From Nitrosomonas sp. (GTDB taxonomy: Bacteria; Pseudomonadota; Gammaproteobacteria; Burkholderiales; Nitrosomonadaceae): a stretch of DNA of 43,630 nucleotides. The stretch covers positions 1 to 43,630 of the forward strand of contig NZ_JALHQJ010000019.1 in NCBI RefSeq assembly GCF_022842015.1, in the 5' to 3' direction. The notes under the pieces were generated by a model. The model was not told where the DNA came from. It ran no database searches and saw nothing but the letters and a program-made list of their open reading frames with translations. Position numbers and translations under genes: made by a program. The number at the start of each line of letters is the position of its first letter. The first letter of the stretch is position 1. Below, in pieces: positions 28,373-40,136 of the stretch.

Positions 28373-29434
28373 TTACAGCATTGCCAAAACCATATCCCCC
28401 ATGACTTTTGTGCCTACAGATTTCATGCCGGCCTCATCAATATCTTTTGTCCTGTAGCTCGCCGCTAAAACTTTTTTAACCGCATTTTCTATGCGCTTTG
28501 CCGCCTCTTCCTGATTGAATGTGTAGCGCAGCATCATGGCTACTGACAATATTGTCGCAAGTGGATTAGCGATATCCTTTCCAGCGATATCGGGTGCTGA
28601 ACCGTGAATGGGTTCATATAATCCTTTGTTATTCTCATCTAAGGAAGCTGAAGGCAACATGCCAATGGATCCTGTTAACATGGAGGCTTCGTCAGACAAT
28701 ATGTCACCAAACATATTCCCGGTGACCATGACGTCAAATTGTTTTGGATTACGAACCAATTGCATAGCAGCATTATCAACCAACATATGCGACAAAGTCA
28801 CTTGCGGGTATTCCTTAGCAACCTCAGTGACAACGTCACGCCATAATTGTGTACATTCCAACACATTCATTTTATCTACGGAACACAATTTACCTTGACG
28901 CTTAGCAGCCGTTTGGAACGCAACATGTGCGATGCGTCGTATTTCCGCTTCACTGTAGATCATGGTATTAAAACCGACACGCTCTCCATGACGGGTCTCA
29001 ATCCCGCGCGGCTCACCAAAATAAATATCGCCGGTCAATTCACGCACGATCATGATATCGAGACCGGCAACCACATCGTACTTTAAACTAGAGGCATTGG
29101 CGAGTTCCGGATAAAGCATCGCGGGACGCAAATTAGCAAATAAATTAAGCTTCTTGCGAATCGCAAGTAAACCACGCTCAGGACGTTGCTCGCGCGGCAA
29201 AGCATCATATTGCGGGCCTCCAACAGCGCCCAAGAGAACTGCATCTGCCTGACTGGCTAATTGATGGGTCGCATCAGGGTACGGCTCTCCAATGGCGTCA
29301 ACTGCACAGCCTCCGATCAATCCGTATTCCAATTCAATACCCAGACCATCAGTTTTCAAAGCATCTAATACACGCACGGCCTGAGCAACAATTTCCGGCC
29401 CGATACCATCGCCCCCTAATACAGCAATTTTCAT
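28373..29434 (-). CDS. leuB: 3-isopropylmalate dehydrogenase
   Basis: 353-aa NAD-dependent decarboxylating dehydrogenase of leucine synthesis. Family stretches: GDGIGPEIV, the substrate-binding arginines in [11 protein letters not shown], the active-site Tyr in [13 protein letters not shown], and the metal-binding aspartates in [15 protein letters not shown] specificity elements [12 protein letters not shown] are present. It lies 24 bases downstream of leuD, forming a leuCDB operon. Confidence 0.97.
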   Translation of the reverse strand: MKIAVLGGDGIGPEIVAQAVRVLDALKTDGLGIELEYGLIGGCAVDAIGEPYPDATHQLASQADAVLLGAVGGPQYDALPREQRPERGLLAIRKKLNLFANLRPAMLYPELANASSLKYDVVAGLDIMIVRELTGDIYFGEPRGIETRHGERVGFNTMIYSEAEIRRIAHVAFQTAAKRQGKLCSVDKMNVLECTQLWRDVVTEVAKEYPQVTLSHMLVDNAAMQLVRNPKQFDVMVTGNMFGDILSDEASMLTGSIGMLPSASLDENNKGLYEPIHGSAPDIAGKDIANPLATILSVAMMLRYTFNQEEAAKRIENAVKKVLAASYRTKDIDEAGMKSVGTKVMGDMVLAML

Positions 29435-29458
29435 TTTATCCCACTTTCACACGGTCAC

Positions 29459-30097
29459 TTACATAAACAACCAAGGCTGTTCATTGCGTCGTTTCTGCTC
29501 AAATTGATTAATCTTTTCAGCGTGCTGCAGGGTTAAGCCAATATCATCCAAGCCATTGAGCAAGCACTGTTTACGGAAAATATCAATCTCGAATGTAAAT
29601 TCTTCTCTTTTTGGAGAAATGACCTTTTGATTCTGAAGGTCTACCGTCAATCGGTACCCTTCTGTTGATTTTACTTCCTCAAATAGGTAGTCCAATATCG
29701 CCGCGTCCAGAACAACTGGCAACAAACCAATCTTATAACAATTATTAAAGAAGATGTCCGCAAAACTAGGGGCGACAATGACGCGAAAACCGTAATCTTG
29801 GAGCGACCAAGGAGCGTGTTCACGACTTGATCCGCAGCCAAAATTTGCACGTGCCAGCAATATCTGCACACCTTGGTAACGGGGTAGGTTTAACACAAAC
29901 GCCGGATTCAGTTTACGTTGCGATGAATCCATGCCTGGCTCGCCATGATCCAGATATCGCCATTCATCAAATAGGTTTTGACCAAAACCGGTGCGTTTAA
30001 TTGATTTGAGAAACTGCTTCGGGATGATGGCATCAGTATCAATATTAGCTCGATCCATAGGTGCCACTAGCGCTGTAATTGTTTCAAATTTTTCCAT
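29459..30097 (-). CDS. leuD: 3-isopropylmalate dehydratase, small subunit
   Basis: 212-aa swivelling domain that pairs with LeuC to isomerise 2- to 3-isopropylmalate. The signature [13 protein letters not shown] and the start with [17 protein letters not shown] are typical, as is the length. It lies 66 bases downstream of leuC and 24 bases upstream of leuB on the same strand. Confidence 0.97.
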   Translation of the reverse strand: MEKFETITALVAPMDRANIDTDAIIPKQFLKSIKRTGFGQNLFDEWRYLDHGEPGMDSSQRKLNPAFVLNLPRYQGVQILLARANFGCGSSREHAPWSLQDYGFRVIVAPSFADIFFNNCYKIGLLPVVLDAAILDYLFEEVKSTEGYRLTVDLQNQKVISPKREEFTFEIDIFRKQCLLNGLDDIGLTLQHAEKINQFEQKRRNEQPWLFM

Positions 30098-30163
30098 TAA
30101 TTTATATCTTATCTGACCAAGTGTACTTGCTGTTCATGCACAGCAAAAAACTGCTTTTCATTA

Positions 30164-31576
30164 TTAGTTAGTCAGTTTACGTACATCAACAAAATGTCCT
30201 GCAATTGCTGCAGCAGCAGCCATTGCAGGACTAACCAAATGCGTTCTGCCACCCGGGCCTTGACGGCCTTCGAAATTTCGATTTGAGGTTGAAGCACAGC
30301 GTTCACCAGCGATCAATCGGTCGTCATTCATTGCTAAACACATAGAACAACCTGGTTCACGCCATTCGAACCCGGCTGAGCGAAAAATTTGATCCAGCCC
30401 CTCCTGCTCTGCTTGTTTCTTGACCAAACCTGATCCTGGAACTACCAGCGCCAGCTTAATATTAGCCGCAATATGCTTCCCTTTGACAATCTGAGCCGCC
30501 GCGCGCAGATCTTCAATACGTGAATTGGTGCAGGAACCGATAAAAATCTTGTCCAGGTTAATTTGCTGAATCGGAGTATTGGCATTTAGCCCCATGTAGT
30601 TTAGTGCTTGTTGCATATCGTGTCGCTTCACTTCATCGGCAACACGGGCAGGATCAGGCACGATTCCATCGATTGTTGTCACCATTTCGGGAGATGTGCC
30701 CCAAGTCACCTGAGGTTTGATCTGCGCAGCGTCTAATGTCACTGTTCGATCAAACACCGCATCAGCATCGCTACGCAGTGTGCGCCAGAATGCAACAGCG
30801 CTATCCCATAATTCGTTTTTTGGTGCAAACGGTCGTCCTTTGATGTAATCAATGGTTGTATCATCCACAGCTACCATCCCCGCACGTGCACCCGCTTCAA
30901 TCGCCATATTGCACAGCGTCATTCTTCCTTCCATCGATAACGCGCGGATAGCACTGCCAGTAAATTCAATTGCATAACCAGTTCCACCTGCAGTACCAAT
31001 ATCACCGATAATCGCTAAAGCAATATCTTTGGCAGTAATGCCTGGGCCCAAATTGCCTTCCACCGAGACGCGCATGGTTTTAGATTTCTTCATCAACAGA
31101 CATTGTGTAGCTAATACATGCTCAACCTCTGAGGTGCCAATCCCAAAAGCCAAACACCCAAATGCACCATGCGTGCTGGTATGCGAGTCACCACAAACTA
31201 CTGTCATGCCTGGCAACGTAGCGCCTTGCTCAGGACCAATCACATGCACAATACCTTGACGCAAGTCATTCATCTTGAACTCAGTAATTCCCAGTTCATC
31301 GCAATTCTGATCTAGTGTATCGACTTGCAAGCGAGAAATGGGATCCTGAATACCTTGACTGCGGTCGGTAGTCGGAACATTGTGGTCTGCAACCGCAAGT
31401 ATAGAATTAAGACGCCAAGGTCTCCGCCCAGCCAGTTTCAGACTTTCAAACGCTTGCGGACTAGTCACTTCATGCACTAAATGACGATCAATATAAATCA
31501 ATGCCATACTACCCGGATCATCAGATTCAGTATGTACCAGATGTTGATTCCAAAGTTTGTCGTATAATGTTTGCAT
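30164..31576 (-). CDS. leuC: 3-isopropylmalate dehydratase, large subunit
   Basis: 470-aa aconitase-family subunit carrying the 4Fe-4S cluster. The three cluster cysteines are C349 (GSCTNSR), C410 and C413 (GCSMC). [14 protein letters not shown] is also a family hallmark. Together with LeuD it forms isopropylmalate isomerase. No clear Shine-Dalgarno is seen; an 81-base gap to the MFS gene contains a possible promoter. The three leu genes are followed by asd. Confidence 0.97.
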   Translation of the reverse strand: MQTLYDKLWNQHLVHTESDDPGSMALIYIDRHLVHEVTSPQAFESLKLAGRRPWRLNSILAVADHNVPTTDRSQGIQDPISRLQVDTLDQNCDELGITEFKMNDLRQGIVHVIGPEQGATLPGMTVVCGDSHTSTHGAFGCLAFGIGTSEVEHVLATQCLLMKKSKTMRVSVEGNLGPGITAKDIALAIIGDIGTAGGTGYAIEFTGSAIRALSMEGRMTLCNMAIEAGARAGMVAVDDTTIDYIKGRPFAPKNELWDSAVAFWRTLRSDADAVFDRTVTLDAAQIKPQVTWGTSPEMVTTIDGIVPDPARVADEVKRHDMQQALNYMGLNANTPIQQINLDKIFIGSCTNSRIEDLRAAAQIVKGKHIAANIKLALVVPGSGLVKKQAEQEGLDQIFRSAGFEWREPGCSMCLAMNDDRLIAGERCASTSNRNFEGRQGPGGRTHLVSPAMAAAAAIAGHFVDVRKLTN

Positions 31577-31607
31577 CAGTAAAAAATAAAATCGAACGTA
31601 ACGTACA

Positions 31608-31637
31608 ATTATCCCATAAAGTTTACCAATTCAACAA
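31608..31637 (-). promoter_or_regulatory. Possible sigma-70 promoter for leuCDB
   Basis: Read on minus: TTGTTG (31637-31632), an 18-base spacer, then GATAAT (31613-31608), which differs by one base from the -10 consensus. It lies about 32 bases before the leuC ATG. The -35 is weak. Confidence 0.35.
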
Positions 31638-31657
31638 ACTAACCACACCATCGCTTA

Positions 31658-32803
31658 TTAATGATCAAATGACTTCATTTTCCATGCAATTAGCATCAAG
31701 CCCGCTAGCGCTGCTGCTGCACTCATAAAGAAAGTGTTACCTGCACCCAGCCAATCCCAGGTATAACCGCTGAATACCGCTCCCAAAGCTCCACCCACTC
31801 CGTAGGCGACACTGGTATAAATCGCTTGACCTTTGGCTTGATGACGCCCCCGAAAAAATTGATGGATCACCATCATAGCTGCAACATGATGCGTTCCATA
31901 GGTCGCTGCATGTAAAACTTGCGCTATGACAATAATCACCGGCCATTCGACATATTGACCTATCAACACAAAGCGTAGTATGGCACAAGCAAAACTGAAA
32001 ATCAGGATATGCTTCAATCGAAATCGTTGCATTAACCACGGCATGATAAAGAAAATTCCAATTTCACAAATCACGCCAATCGCCCATAACCATCCGACAA
32101 ACCCTTTGTCATAGCCATGCTCAACCAGATAAATGGAGAAAAACGTATAATAAGCACCATGTGCAAGCAGCATCAATAAACTGGATATCAAAAATGCCAT
32201 AACCTCCGGACGCAGACATATCTGTCGTATCGAAAGTAATCCTGTGGCATAGTGCATGATTTCTTTCTCAGGAATTTGATAAGAAAAAATGACAATACCC
32301 AATTTAAGTCCCAATAGAATCCAAAGTAGCCAAATAATCTCTATTATTTCCAATAGATGACCAATGCCAACCACTGCCACAACGAACCCAACCGATCCCC
32401 AGGAACGAATCCGTCCATACTTATCGGTATAATCTCCCAGATGAGACAATGTAATCGCTTCCATCAACGGCAATGAAGCACTCCAGAAGAAACTCATCAT
32501 CAGCATGACAACAAAAATCCAAGCAAATGACTCTCCTGCAAAGAAACCGCAGAAACTCACAAAACCGCTTATTGCTGCGATCTGCACGACCCAAACTCGC
32601 TTACCTGTATGATCCGCCAACCATCCCCAGACAGCTGGAGAAAAAATACGCGTAACTAACAATAAGGACATCAAAATACCAATTTGCAATGCGCTAAATG
32701 ACAGTGACTGGAGATACAAACTCCAATACGGCGCAAAAGCACCAATAAAAGCAAAATAGAAAAAATAAAAGCCGGAAAGGCGCCAATAAGGAAATGATGG
32801 CAT
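31658..32803 (-). CDS. MFS transporter, HcaT/LacY-like (MFS_1-like)
   Basis: 381-aa protein with about twelve hydrophobic helices. The start (WRLSGFYFFYFAFIGAFAPYW) and the loop 2-3 motif WGWLADHTGKR resemble the HcaT (phenylpropionate)/nucleoside-proton symporter group. It is an inner-membrane symporter whose substrate cannot be read from sequence. It runs in the same direction as the leu genes, 81 bases upstream of leuC, but that gap appears to hold a promoter, so operon membership is uncertain. Confidence 0.85.
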   Translation of the reverse strand: MPSFPYWRLSGFYFFYFAFIGAFAPYWSLYLQSLSFSALQIGILMSLLLVTRIFSPAVWGWLADHTGKRVWVVQIAAISGFVSFCGFFAGESFAWIFVVMLMMSFFWSASLPLMEAITLSHLGDYTDKYGRIRSWGSVGFVVAVVGIGHLLEIIEIIWLLWILLGLKLGIVIFSYQIPEKEIMHYATGLLSIRQICLRPEVMAFLISSLLMLLAHGAYYTFFSIYLVEHGYDKGFVGWLWAIGVICEIGIFFIMPWLMQRFRLKHILIFSFACAILRFVLIGQYVEWPVIIVIAQVLHAATYGTHHVAAMMVIHQFFRGRHQAKGQAIYTSVAYGVGGALGAVFSGYTWDWLGAGNTFFMSAAAALAGLMLIAWKMKSFDH

Positions 32804-32939
32804 GCTCTAGATTAATTGATGCAGTGATTAAACAAGGAATTGTCGGCAAAAGTGAAAATGTGAAACTCACTGAACCAGTGAATAAGAATAACAGCTAAAT
32901 AAGAGCTGCAATTAATTTCAAATGATTCTACAACAATAC

Positions 32940-32981
32940 AGCGCTGCAAAAAAATTCAGCAAACTTTGTTGCAGCGCTTTT
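32940..32981 (+). terminator. 10-bp hairpin with short T tail in a divergent spacer
   Basis: AGCGCTGCAA (32940-32949) pairs perfectly with TTGCAGCGCT (32969-32978), and four T residues (32978-32981) end the element. It lies between divergently oriented genes, where no mRNA terminator is expected. It could end a small plus-strand RNA or act as a structural or operator element. Confidence 0.45.
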
Positions 32982-33080
32982 ACTCAAGAAGGCAAATTAT
33001 GCGTAACATAAATTTGAATCAAGAGTCGGCTGGATAATTCATTTGTTCACAACCGATCTGTTAGTAGATAGTTGACAATC

Positions 33081-33118
33081 CACAAGCCCTTCGATAGTCT
33101 CCGTGAACGGATCGGATT
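33081..33118. repeat. Possible degenerate copy of a dispersed intergenic repeat
   Basis: ACAAGCCCTTCGA followed by GTGAACGGA resembles the CCTTCGACAAGCTCAGGGCGAACGG-type short repeats common in proteobacterial spacers. TCCGT-GA-ACGGA forms a small stem. Only one copy is visible here, so the call rests on resemblance. Confidence 0.25.
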
Positions 33119-33295
33119 TTGTATTTATGCACACTCACCATGTTCTGAATAAATTTAAAGAAGTGTTGGCAGGGTGCCACAATTATTACCTCATACCTTC
33201 CTTTATCAGCTAGTCTCGGTTTTGTGCATTACATAAATACATTCTTTTCATCGAGATCAAATATAACTACATGTTAATTTAAAAAGGAGAAAATG

Positions 33296-33715
33296 ATGGA
33301 ACTTAAAGGATCTAAAACTGAAGGCAATCTGAAAGCCGCTTTTGCCGGAGAATCTCAAGCCAATCGACGCTACTTATATTTCGCAGCTAAAGCGGATGTA
33401 GAAGGGCAAAATGATGTGGCTGCTGTATTTCGTTCTACTGCGGAAGGCGAAACCGGTCATGCCCATGGTCATTTGGAATATCTGGAAAATTGCGGTGATC
33501 CAGCTACTGGCATGCCATTCGGCGCTTCTCGTGACAATCTGAAAACGGCCATTGCAGGTGAAACACATGAATACACGGACATGTATCCCGGCATGGCCAA
33601 AACAGCACGTGATGAAGGATTTGATGAAGTCGCCGACTGGTTTGAAACACTAGCCAAGGCTGAGCGTTCTCATGCGAATCGCTTTCAACGCGCATTAGAT
33701 AGCTTAGCTGACTAA
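33296..33715 (+). CDS. Rubrerythrin without rubredoxin domain
   Basis: 139-aa four-helix di-iron protein from the second ATG (33296), which is 6 bases after GGAG; the first ATG (33293) is only 3 bases away. Numbered from the first ATG, ligand residues are E20 (AGES), E53 and H56 (EGETGHA), E90 and E93 (AGETHEY), E124 and H127 (AERSH). The usual C-terminal rubredoxin domain is missing, so it needs an external electron donor to reduce H2O2 in the cytoplasm. The Fe-S protein downstream is a candidate donor (inference). A terminator-like hairpin separates the two. Confidence 0.93.
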   Translation: MELKGSKTEGNLKAAFAGESQANRRYLYFAAKADVEGQNDVAAVFRSTAEGETGHAHGHLEYLENCGDPATGMPFGASRDNLKTAIAGETHEYTDMYPGMAKTARDEGFDEVADWFETLAKAERSHANRFQRALDSLAD

Positions 33716-33737
33716 TTCGTTGCTTTAGTTTGAGTCA

Positions 33738-33797
33738 ACAGGGGTTTAATCAAGCTCGATCTGAATAAGCCCCTGTGTTGCTTTATTCGAATTTTTT
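33738..33797 (+). terminator. Terminator or attenuator after rubrerythrin
   Basis: ACAGGGGTTTA (33738-33748) pairs with TAAGCCCCTGT (33766-33776) with one T-G wobble, giving an 11-bp stem. It is followed by a T-rich stretch that ends in six T at 33792-33797, just before the Fe-S gene. Read-through would still allow cotranscription. Confidence 0.65.
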
Positions 33798-33814
33798 GAT
33801 ACGCCAAATTCATC

Positions 33815-35185
33815 ATGACCATCAGCGAAGGAAGTCTCGAAGCACCTAAGCGTCATCCAATCGATTGGAAGAATCCCGATTTTTATAATGAAGCCAGCTT
33901 GAACCAGGAACTGGAACGGGTTTTCGATATTTGCCACGGATGTCGGCGCTGCGTTAATTTATGCACGGCCTTTCCACGCCTGTTTGATTTGATTGATGAA
34001 AGCACCACAGGCGAATTGGATAGCGTCAATAAAAACCAGTTCTGGGAAGTGGTTGAGCGCTGTTATCTGTGCGACATGTGTTTTATGACCAAATGTCCTT
34101 ATGTGCCGCCACATGAATGGAACATTGATTTCCCGCATTTAATGCTGCGTGCAAAAGCAGTCAAATATAAATACCAAGGCGCAGGGTTTCGTGACAGATT
34201 GCTCTCAAATACCGATTTGATGGGTAAGTTGGCCACGATTCCTGTCGTGGTTCAAACCGTCAATGCCGTGAACAAAACACCCATTACTCGCAAGTTAATG
34301 GATGGCATGTTGGGCATTCATGCCGATAGAAAATTGCCCGAATATGCAACCCAAACATTCCGCTCAAATGCTGAGCCCAGTAGCACTTTCCCCGTTATTA
34401 ACGGTGCGCGTACGCCTGGAAAAGTTGCTATTTACGCAACTTGTTACATCAACTATAACGAGCCTGGCATTGGGCACGATTTGTTAAAAATCTTGCAGCA
34501 TAATGAAATCCCGACTTGCCTGGCAGAAAAAGAAGTATGTTGCGGAATGCCCAAACTGGAATTGGGCGATTTGGAGACGGTAGAAAAACTTAAAAACGAG
34601 AATATCCCGCATTTACTAAAATTAGCACAAGAGGGATATGCGCTTCTCACCGCAGTGCCTTCTTGCACGTTAATGTACAAGCAGGAATTGCCACTATTAT
34701 TTCCACAGGATGAAGCAGTTCAAGCCGTCGCTGCTGCGATGTTTGATCCATTTGAGTACTTGGCATTAAGAAATCAGGATAAATTACTTAAAACAGATTT
34801 CAAGAAACCCCTTGGCACTGTGGCTTATCATGTCCCCTGCCATCAACGTGTGCAGAACATTGGAAAAAAGACGCGCGATATACTGCAGCTTATTCCAGAA
34901 ACGACCATTAATACTGTCGAGCGATGCTCAGGTCATGACGGAACTTGGGGTGTGAAAAGCGAGCACTTTACAGATTCCATGAAAATAGGTCGTCCCGTTT
35001 TCAAACAAATGGCTGCTTCCGATCCGGATTACATCAGTTCGGATTGCGCCATTGCTGCGCGACATATAGAACAAGGTATCGGTGCAAGTAAGGCGCAAAA
35101 GCTGCACCCACTTACTCTATTGCGCATGGCGTACGATGTTGACGCCGAGCATCAACCGATTGACGACGTTAAACCAATTGCCTAA
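33815..35185 (+). CDS. (Fe-S)-binding oxidoreductase, GlpC/HdrD-like
   Basis: 456-aa protein with two ferredoxin-type 4Fe-4S motifs: C40-x2-C43-x2-C46-x3-C50, and C83-x2-C86-x2-C89-x4-C94-P. Two CCG-type domains follow: C210 with C242-C243-G, and C342 with C371 in a variant CSGHDG, with C411 nearby. This is the layout of GlpC and heterodisulfide reductase D subunits, which move electrons between flavoproteins, quinones or thiols. It has no membrane helix, so it is cytoplasmic or peripheral. It is followed after 22 bases by DUF3501. Association with rubrerythrin and DUF3501 suggests peroxide defence, by inference. Confidence 0.88.
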   Translation: MTISEGSLEAPKRHPIDWKNPDFYNEASLNQELERVFDICHGCRRCVNLCTAFPRLFDLIDESTTGELDSVNKNQFWEVVERCYLCDMCFMTKCPYVPPHEWNIDFPHLMLRAKAVKYKYQGAGFRDRLLSNTDLMGKLATIPVVVQTVNAVNKTPITRKLMDGMLGIHADRKLPEYATQTFRSNAEPSSTFPVINGARTPGKVAIYATCYINYNEPGIGHDLLKILQHNEIPTCLAEKEVCCGMPKLELGDLETVEKLKNENIPHLLKLAQEGYALLTAVPSCTLMYKQELPLLFPQDEAVQAVAAAMFDPFEYLALRNQDKLLKTDFKKPLGTVAYHVPCHQRVQNIGKKTRDILQLIPETTINTVERCSGHDGTWGVKSEHFTDSMKIGRPVFKQMAASDPDYISSDCAIAARHIEQGIGASKAQKLHPLTLLRMAYDVDAEHQPIDDVKPIA

Positions 35186-35207
35186 GTCCATCTATAATGA
35201 GAAACAC

Positions 35208-35798
35208 ATGGTTAAAATTACTCGTGATAATTTGTTGACACTGGAAGCCTATGCCAAAATCCGCAAGGATTTTCGCACCCAAGTGATGGCGCATAAAAAA
35301 ACGCGCAAAATTCCCTTGGGAGAAAATATCACACTTATTTTCGAAGACGCTATTACCATTCGCTATCAAATTCAGGAAATGTTGTATGTCGAACGCATCT
35401 TTCACGAAGATGAAATCATGCACGAACTTGAAACATATACACCGTTGATTCCGGATGGACATAACTGGAAAGCTACGATGTTGATTGAATACCCAGACCC
35501 TGCGATACGCGCCGTTAAACTGGCCGGTTTGATCGGCGTAGAAGATAAAGTATGGGTCAGAATCGCAGCGCATCCACCCGTATATGCTATTGCTGACGAA
35601 GATTTGGAACGGGAAAATAGCGAAAAAACTTCAGCGGTTCATTTTCTTCGCTTTGAGCTCACCCCTGAAATGATTCAATCACTTCATCAAGGCGCAGCCT
35701 TAAGTATCGGTGTTGATCATCCCGCTTATCAAGCAGCGATTGATCCCGTCGACAGCAATATCCGCACCTCATTGTTGCAAGACTTATCCGGCGCATGA
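35208..35798 (+). CDS. DUF3501 family protein
   Basis: 196-aa soluble protein from ATG 35208 (GAGAA upstream); the frame is open back to 35082 but that part overlaps the Fe-S gene and is not family-like. Recognisable segments are ITRDNLLTLEAYAKIRKDFR, FEDAITIRYQIQEMLYVERI and ALSIGVDHPAYQA. DUF3501 has no assigned function, but it tends to sit beside rubrerythrin and CCG-type Fe-S proteins in Betaproteobacteria. Its stop overlaps the next ATG (ATGA), indicating translational coupling. Confidence 0.88.
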   Translation: MVKITRDNLLTLEAYAKIRKDFRTQVMAHKKTRKIPLGENITLIFEDAITIRYQIQEMLYVERIFHEDEIMHELETYTPLIPDGHNWKATMLIEYPDPAIRAVKLAGLIGVEDKVWVRIAAHPPVYAIADEDLERENSEKTSAVHFLRFELTPEMIQSLHQGAALSIGVDHPAYQAAIDPVDSNIRTSLLQDLSGA

Positions 35799-36301
35799 AA
35801 CGAATTTGCGTTTTACTCTGTATTTTGTTTTTTGCCTGTGCCAAACCACCTTTCAAGGATCAATTCGAAAGCGACAAGCCATGGATCGAGCAATTAACAC
35901 AACTCCCCGCTTATCCGGATACCACAAACTTGATGGAATTCGATGCGGGTGTTGTCTCCAGTAATCATTATTTGATTGATACAACTTCCATTAATATTGG
36001 TGAAGATGGCGTTATCCGCTTTACTTTAGTCGTCAAATCTTCCACAGACGCTCTCAATGTCAGCTACGAAGGTATCCGCTGCGCCACCAGTGAACGAAAA
36101 CTGTATGCGCTCGGAAGAGATGATAAAACCTGGATACAACCTCGTACATCGGAATGGCAAAAAATTGAATTGGTGCAGCAATTTAACGCACAGCGCGAAC
36201 TGGCTAAAAATATTTTTTGTCCACATCGGCAAATTGTAACTAGCACAGAAGATGCTATTCAGGCTTTAAAAGCCGGTATACATCGTAGTATTTACCGCTA
36301 G
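35795..36301 (+). CDS. CNP1-like exported protein
   Basis: 168-aa protein with an N-terminal hydrophobic signal (about 3-15) ending in FFAC. C15 could be a lipobox cysteine, though the -3 position is atypical. The body resembles the CNP1-like family found in Neisseria and other Betaproteobacteria (GVIRFTLVVKSS, NVSYEGIRCATSERK, then FCPHRQI), which has no known function. Two mature-region cysteines (about C90 and C145) may form a disulfide. It overlaps DUF3501 by four bases, so an exported protein is made together with cytoplasmic redox proteins. Confidence 0.8.
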   Translation: MKRICVLLCILFFACAKPPFKDQFESDKPWIEQLTQLPAYPDTTNLMEFDAGVVSSNHYLIDTTSINIGEDGVIRFTLVVKSSTDALNVSYEGIRCATSERKLYALGRDDKTWIQPRTSEWQKIELVQQFNAQRELAKNIFCPHRQIVTSTEDAIQALKAGIHRSIYR

Positions 36302-36458
36302 GTGAGCAGCTCTTTCGCAATCAAACTATTCTACAGAATGATTTCTAAATTGAGTAACTAAACTGATATAAGCAGCTAAGTTTACACAATTCAGAATAAG
36401 ATCGCAAACTATTTGCAACCTTATATTAACTATAAATCAACAGGTTAAATACTTAACA

Positions 36459-38021
36459 TCACTCCCATTCAATCGTCGCCGGTGGCTTCCCGGAAATATC
36501 ATAAACGACGCGGTTGATGCCGCGAATTTCATTGATGATACGGTTAGAAACCTTACTGAGTAACGAATACGGAAGCTCGGCCCAGTTGGCGGTCATAAAA
36601 TCCAAGGTTTGTACAGCTCGAAGCGCAATAACATATTCGTAAGTGCGCCCATCCCCCATCACACCAACAGATTTGACCGGCAGAAAGACCGCAAAGGCTT
36701 GCGAGGTTTTCTCATACCAACCGGAGCGTTGCAATTCTTCGATAAAAATTTGATCAGCGTGTCTGAGCAGTTCAGCATACTCATATTTGACTTCACCCAA
36801 AATCCGCACGCCCAATCCAGGACCTGGGAACGGATGACGAAATACCATTTCGCGCGGCAAACCCAATACCAATCCGAGCTCGCGCACTTCGTCTTTAAAC
36901 AATTCCCGTAATGGTTCGAGCAGTTTGAGATGCAATGTTTCCGGCAATCCGCCGACATTATGATGTGATTTGATCGTGTGCGCTTTCTTGGTTTTACCAC
37001 CGGCAGATTCGATCACATCGGGATAAATCGTGCCTTGTGCGAGCCACTTGGCATCGTTGATTTTTTCCGATTCACGTTGAAATACCTCGACAAATTCGCG
37101 CCCGATAATCTTGCGCTTGGCTTCCGGATCACTAATACCAATGAGGCTGCGATAGAAGTCACGACTGGCATCAACATGAATCACTTTAACCGCCAGATTA
37201 ACCGCGAAAGTATCCTTCACCTGCCTGGCTTCATTGGCACGCAACAAGCCATTGTCGACGAATACACAGGTCAATTGATCGCCAATGGCGCGATGAATCA
37301 ACGCTGCTGCCACCGATGAATCGACACCACCGGACAACCCCAAAATGACCTGATCACTGCCAACGGCAGCACGTATTCTGCTAATCACTTCCTCGACATA
37401 GTCCGGCATGTTCCAATCGCGCCCCAGGCCGCAAATATCGTGCACAAATCGGTCGATTATCGCTTTTCCTTGCAGCGTATGCGTAACTTCGGGATGAAAT
37501 TGGATACCGTAGAATCGGCGCCTGTCGTCCGCCATGGCGGCAATAGGCGTAGCGGCGTTATACGCCATAACCTCAAATCCTTGCGGTAATGCAATCACGG
37601 CATCGCCATGACTCATCCAGACATCCAGAATGTTACTTCCACCCACACTAGCGCGGTCTTTAATCTCCTGAAACAATGCGCCACTTTGCGTCGTTTGAAT
37701 TTCCGCATAACCAAATTCACGAACTGGGACATTTTCTACCGAACCACCTAACTGTGCCGCCATGGCTTGCATGCCATAACAGATACCCAGTACCGGAACG
37801 CCCAATTCAAATACGATTTGCGGCGCACGCGGTGTTTCGTCTTCGATAACCGAAGCGGGGCCGCCGGAAAGAATAATGCCGTTGGGTGCAAAAGCCTTGA
37901 TAAATTTCGCATCAACGTCATACGGATGCAATTCGCAATACACATTTGTTTCGCGAACACGACGAGCAATCAGTTGTGTGTATTGAGAACCAAAGTCCAG
38001 AATCAGGATTTTTTGATGCAT
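36459..38021 (-). CDS. guaA: GMP synthase (glutamine-hydrolysing)
   Basis: 520-aa enzyme that aminates XMP to GMP. The N-terminal glutaminase domain has catalytic Cys81 ([10 protein letters not shown]) and His/Glu in QFHPEVTHT. The ATP-pyrophosphatase domain has the P-loop [13 protein letters not shown], and the C-terminal dimerisation domain ends KPPATIEWE. All parts are intact. It begins 12 bases downstream of guaB, forming the normal guaBA operon; the 3' end converges with the CNP1-like gene across 157 bases without a strong hairpin. Confidence 0.97.
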   Translation of the reverse strand: MHQKILILDFGSQYTQLIARRVRETNVYCELHPYDVDAKFIKAFAPNGIILSGGPASVIEDETPRAPQIVFELGVPVLGICYGMQAMAAQLGGSVENVPVREFGYAEIQTTQSGALFQEIKDRASVGGSNILDVWMSHGDAVIALPQGFEVMAYNAATPIAAMADDRRRFYGIQFHPEVTHTLQGKAIIDRFVHDICGLGRDWNMPDYVEEVISRIRAAVGSDQVILGLSGGVDSSVAAALIHRAIGDQLTCVFVDNGLLRANEARQVKDTFAVNLAVKVIHVDASRDFYRSLIGISDPEAKRKIIGREFVEVFQRESEKINDAKWLAQGTIYPDVIESAGGKTKKAHTIKSHHNVGGLPETLHLKLLEPLRELFKDEVRELGLVLGLPREMVFRHPFPGPGLGVRILGEVKYEYAELLRHADQIFIEELQRSGWYEKTSQAFAVFLPVKSVGVMGDGRTYEYVIALRAVQTLDFMTANWAELPYSLLSKVSNRIINEIRGINRVVYDISGKPPATIEWE

Positions 38022-38033
38022 TATGGTGTGTCG

Positions 38034-39608
<1,575 letters not shown>

Positions 39609-39668
39609 TTAGGTTGCCTAAATACGAGACCGATGTATTTCAGATCGATCATTTTTCTGGAGCATGCA

Positions 39669-40118
39669 ATGAGAATTTTTGTATTGACTGTAATCGCCTT
39701 GCTGTTTAGCACTTCCGTCAGTGCGCAAATTTACAAATGGGTGGATGAAACCGGCAAAATACACTACACCGATCAACCACCCCCTCCTGATGTAAATACA
39801 CAAGGACAACAGTTAAATATCAACGCAGCGCCGACTACCGGCAGTCACCAAGGCAGTCCAGCAAACAATCCATCAGATGCACGGGATGAATTTGAAAAAC
39901 GCAGAAAACAACGGCAAGAAAACGAAGCCAAAGATCAGGCACAAGCTGAAACAAACCAAAAAAAATGTACCGAGGCTCAAACTCAGCTCAGAATGTACTC
40001 CGATTCGCCCCGTTTAACGATTCCCGACGGTGCTGGTGGAATGGTCTATGTAGACGATGATCTGCGGCAAAGAAGAATTGATGACGCGAATAAAGCAATA
40101 GCAAAATTCTGTAAATAA
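39669..40118 (+). CDS. Exported DUF4124 protein
   Basis: 149 aa from ATG 39669 (GGAG 6 bases upstream). A signal peptide (about 1-19, ending SVSA) precedes a DUF4124 motif (QIYKWVDETGKIHYTDQPP) and a charged Gln/Glu/Lys-rich coiled segment (about 75-110). Two Cys are near the end. DUF4124 proteins are periplasmic with no known function, sometimes near cell-wall genes. It is followed after 18 bases by a LysM/membrane protein, so the two are probably cotranscribed. It is divergent from guaB. Confidence 0.85.
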   Translation: MRIFVLTVIALLFSTSVSAQIYKWVDETGKIHYTDQPPPPDVNTQGQQLNINAAPTTGSHQGSPANNPSDARDEFEKRRKQRQENEAKDQAQAETNQKKCTEAQTQLRMYSDSPRLTIPDGAGGMVYVDDDLRQRRIDDANKAIAKFCK

Positions 40119-40136
40119 TCAATTTTCTTAAATTAA

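Larger units (their letters stand above)
32804..33292. other. 489-bp divergent spacer with hairpins, no protein gene
   Basis: Separates the minus-strand MFS gene from plus-strand rubrerythrin. It contains a TCACTG-AAC-CAGTGA hairpin (32867-32881), a weak CAGCT/AGCTG stem (about 32892-32909), a 10-bp hairpin with short T tail (32940-32981), and a TTGACA (33072-33077) with a poor TAGTCT 17 bases further. A segment at 33081-33118 resembles a dispersed intergenic repeat. The rubrerythrin ribosome binding site AAGGAG is at 33284-33289. Confidence 0.55.

Noticed and set aside
35082..35207. Upstream extension of the DUF3501 frame
   Set aside because: It overlaps the Fe-S gene in another frame; ATG 35208 has a ribosome binding site and gives the family N-terminus.
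36302..36458. Possible terminator between the CNP1-like gene and guaA
   Set aside because: Only a 5-bp GCAAA/TTTGC stem and no T tract.
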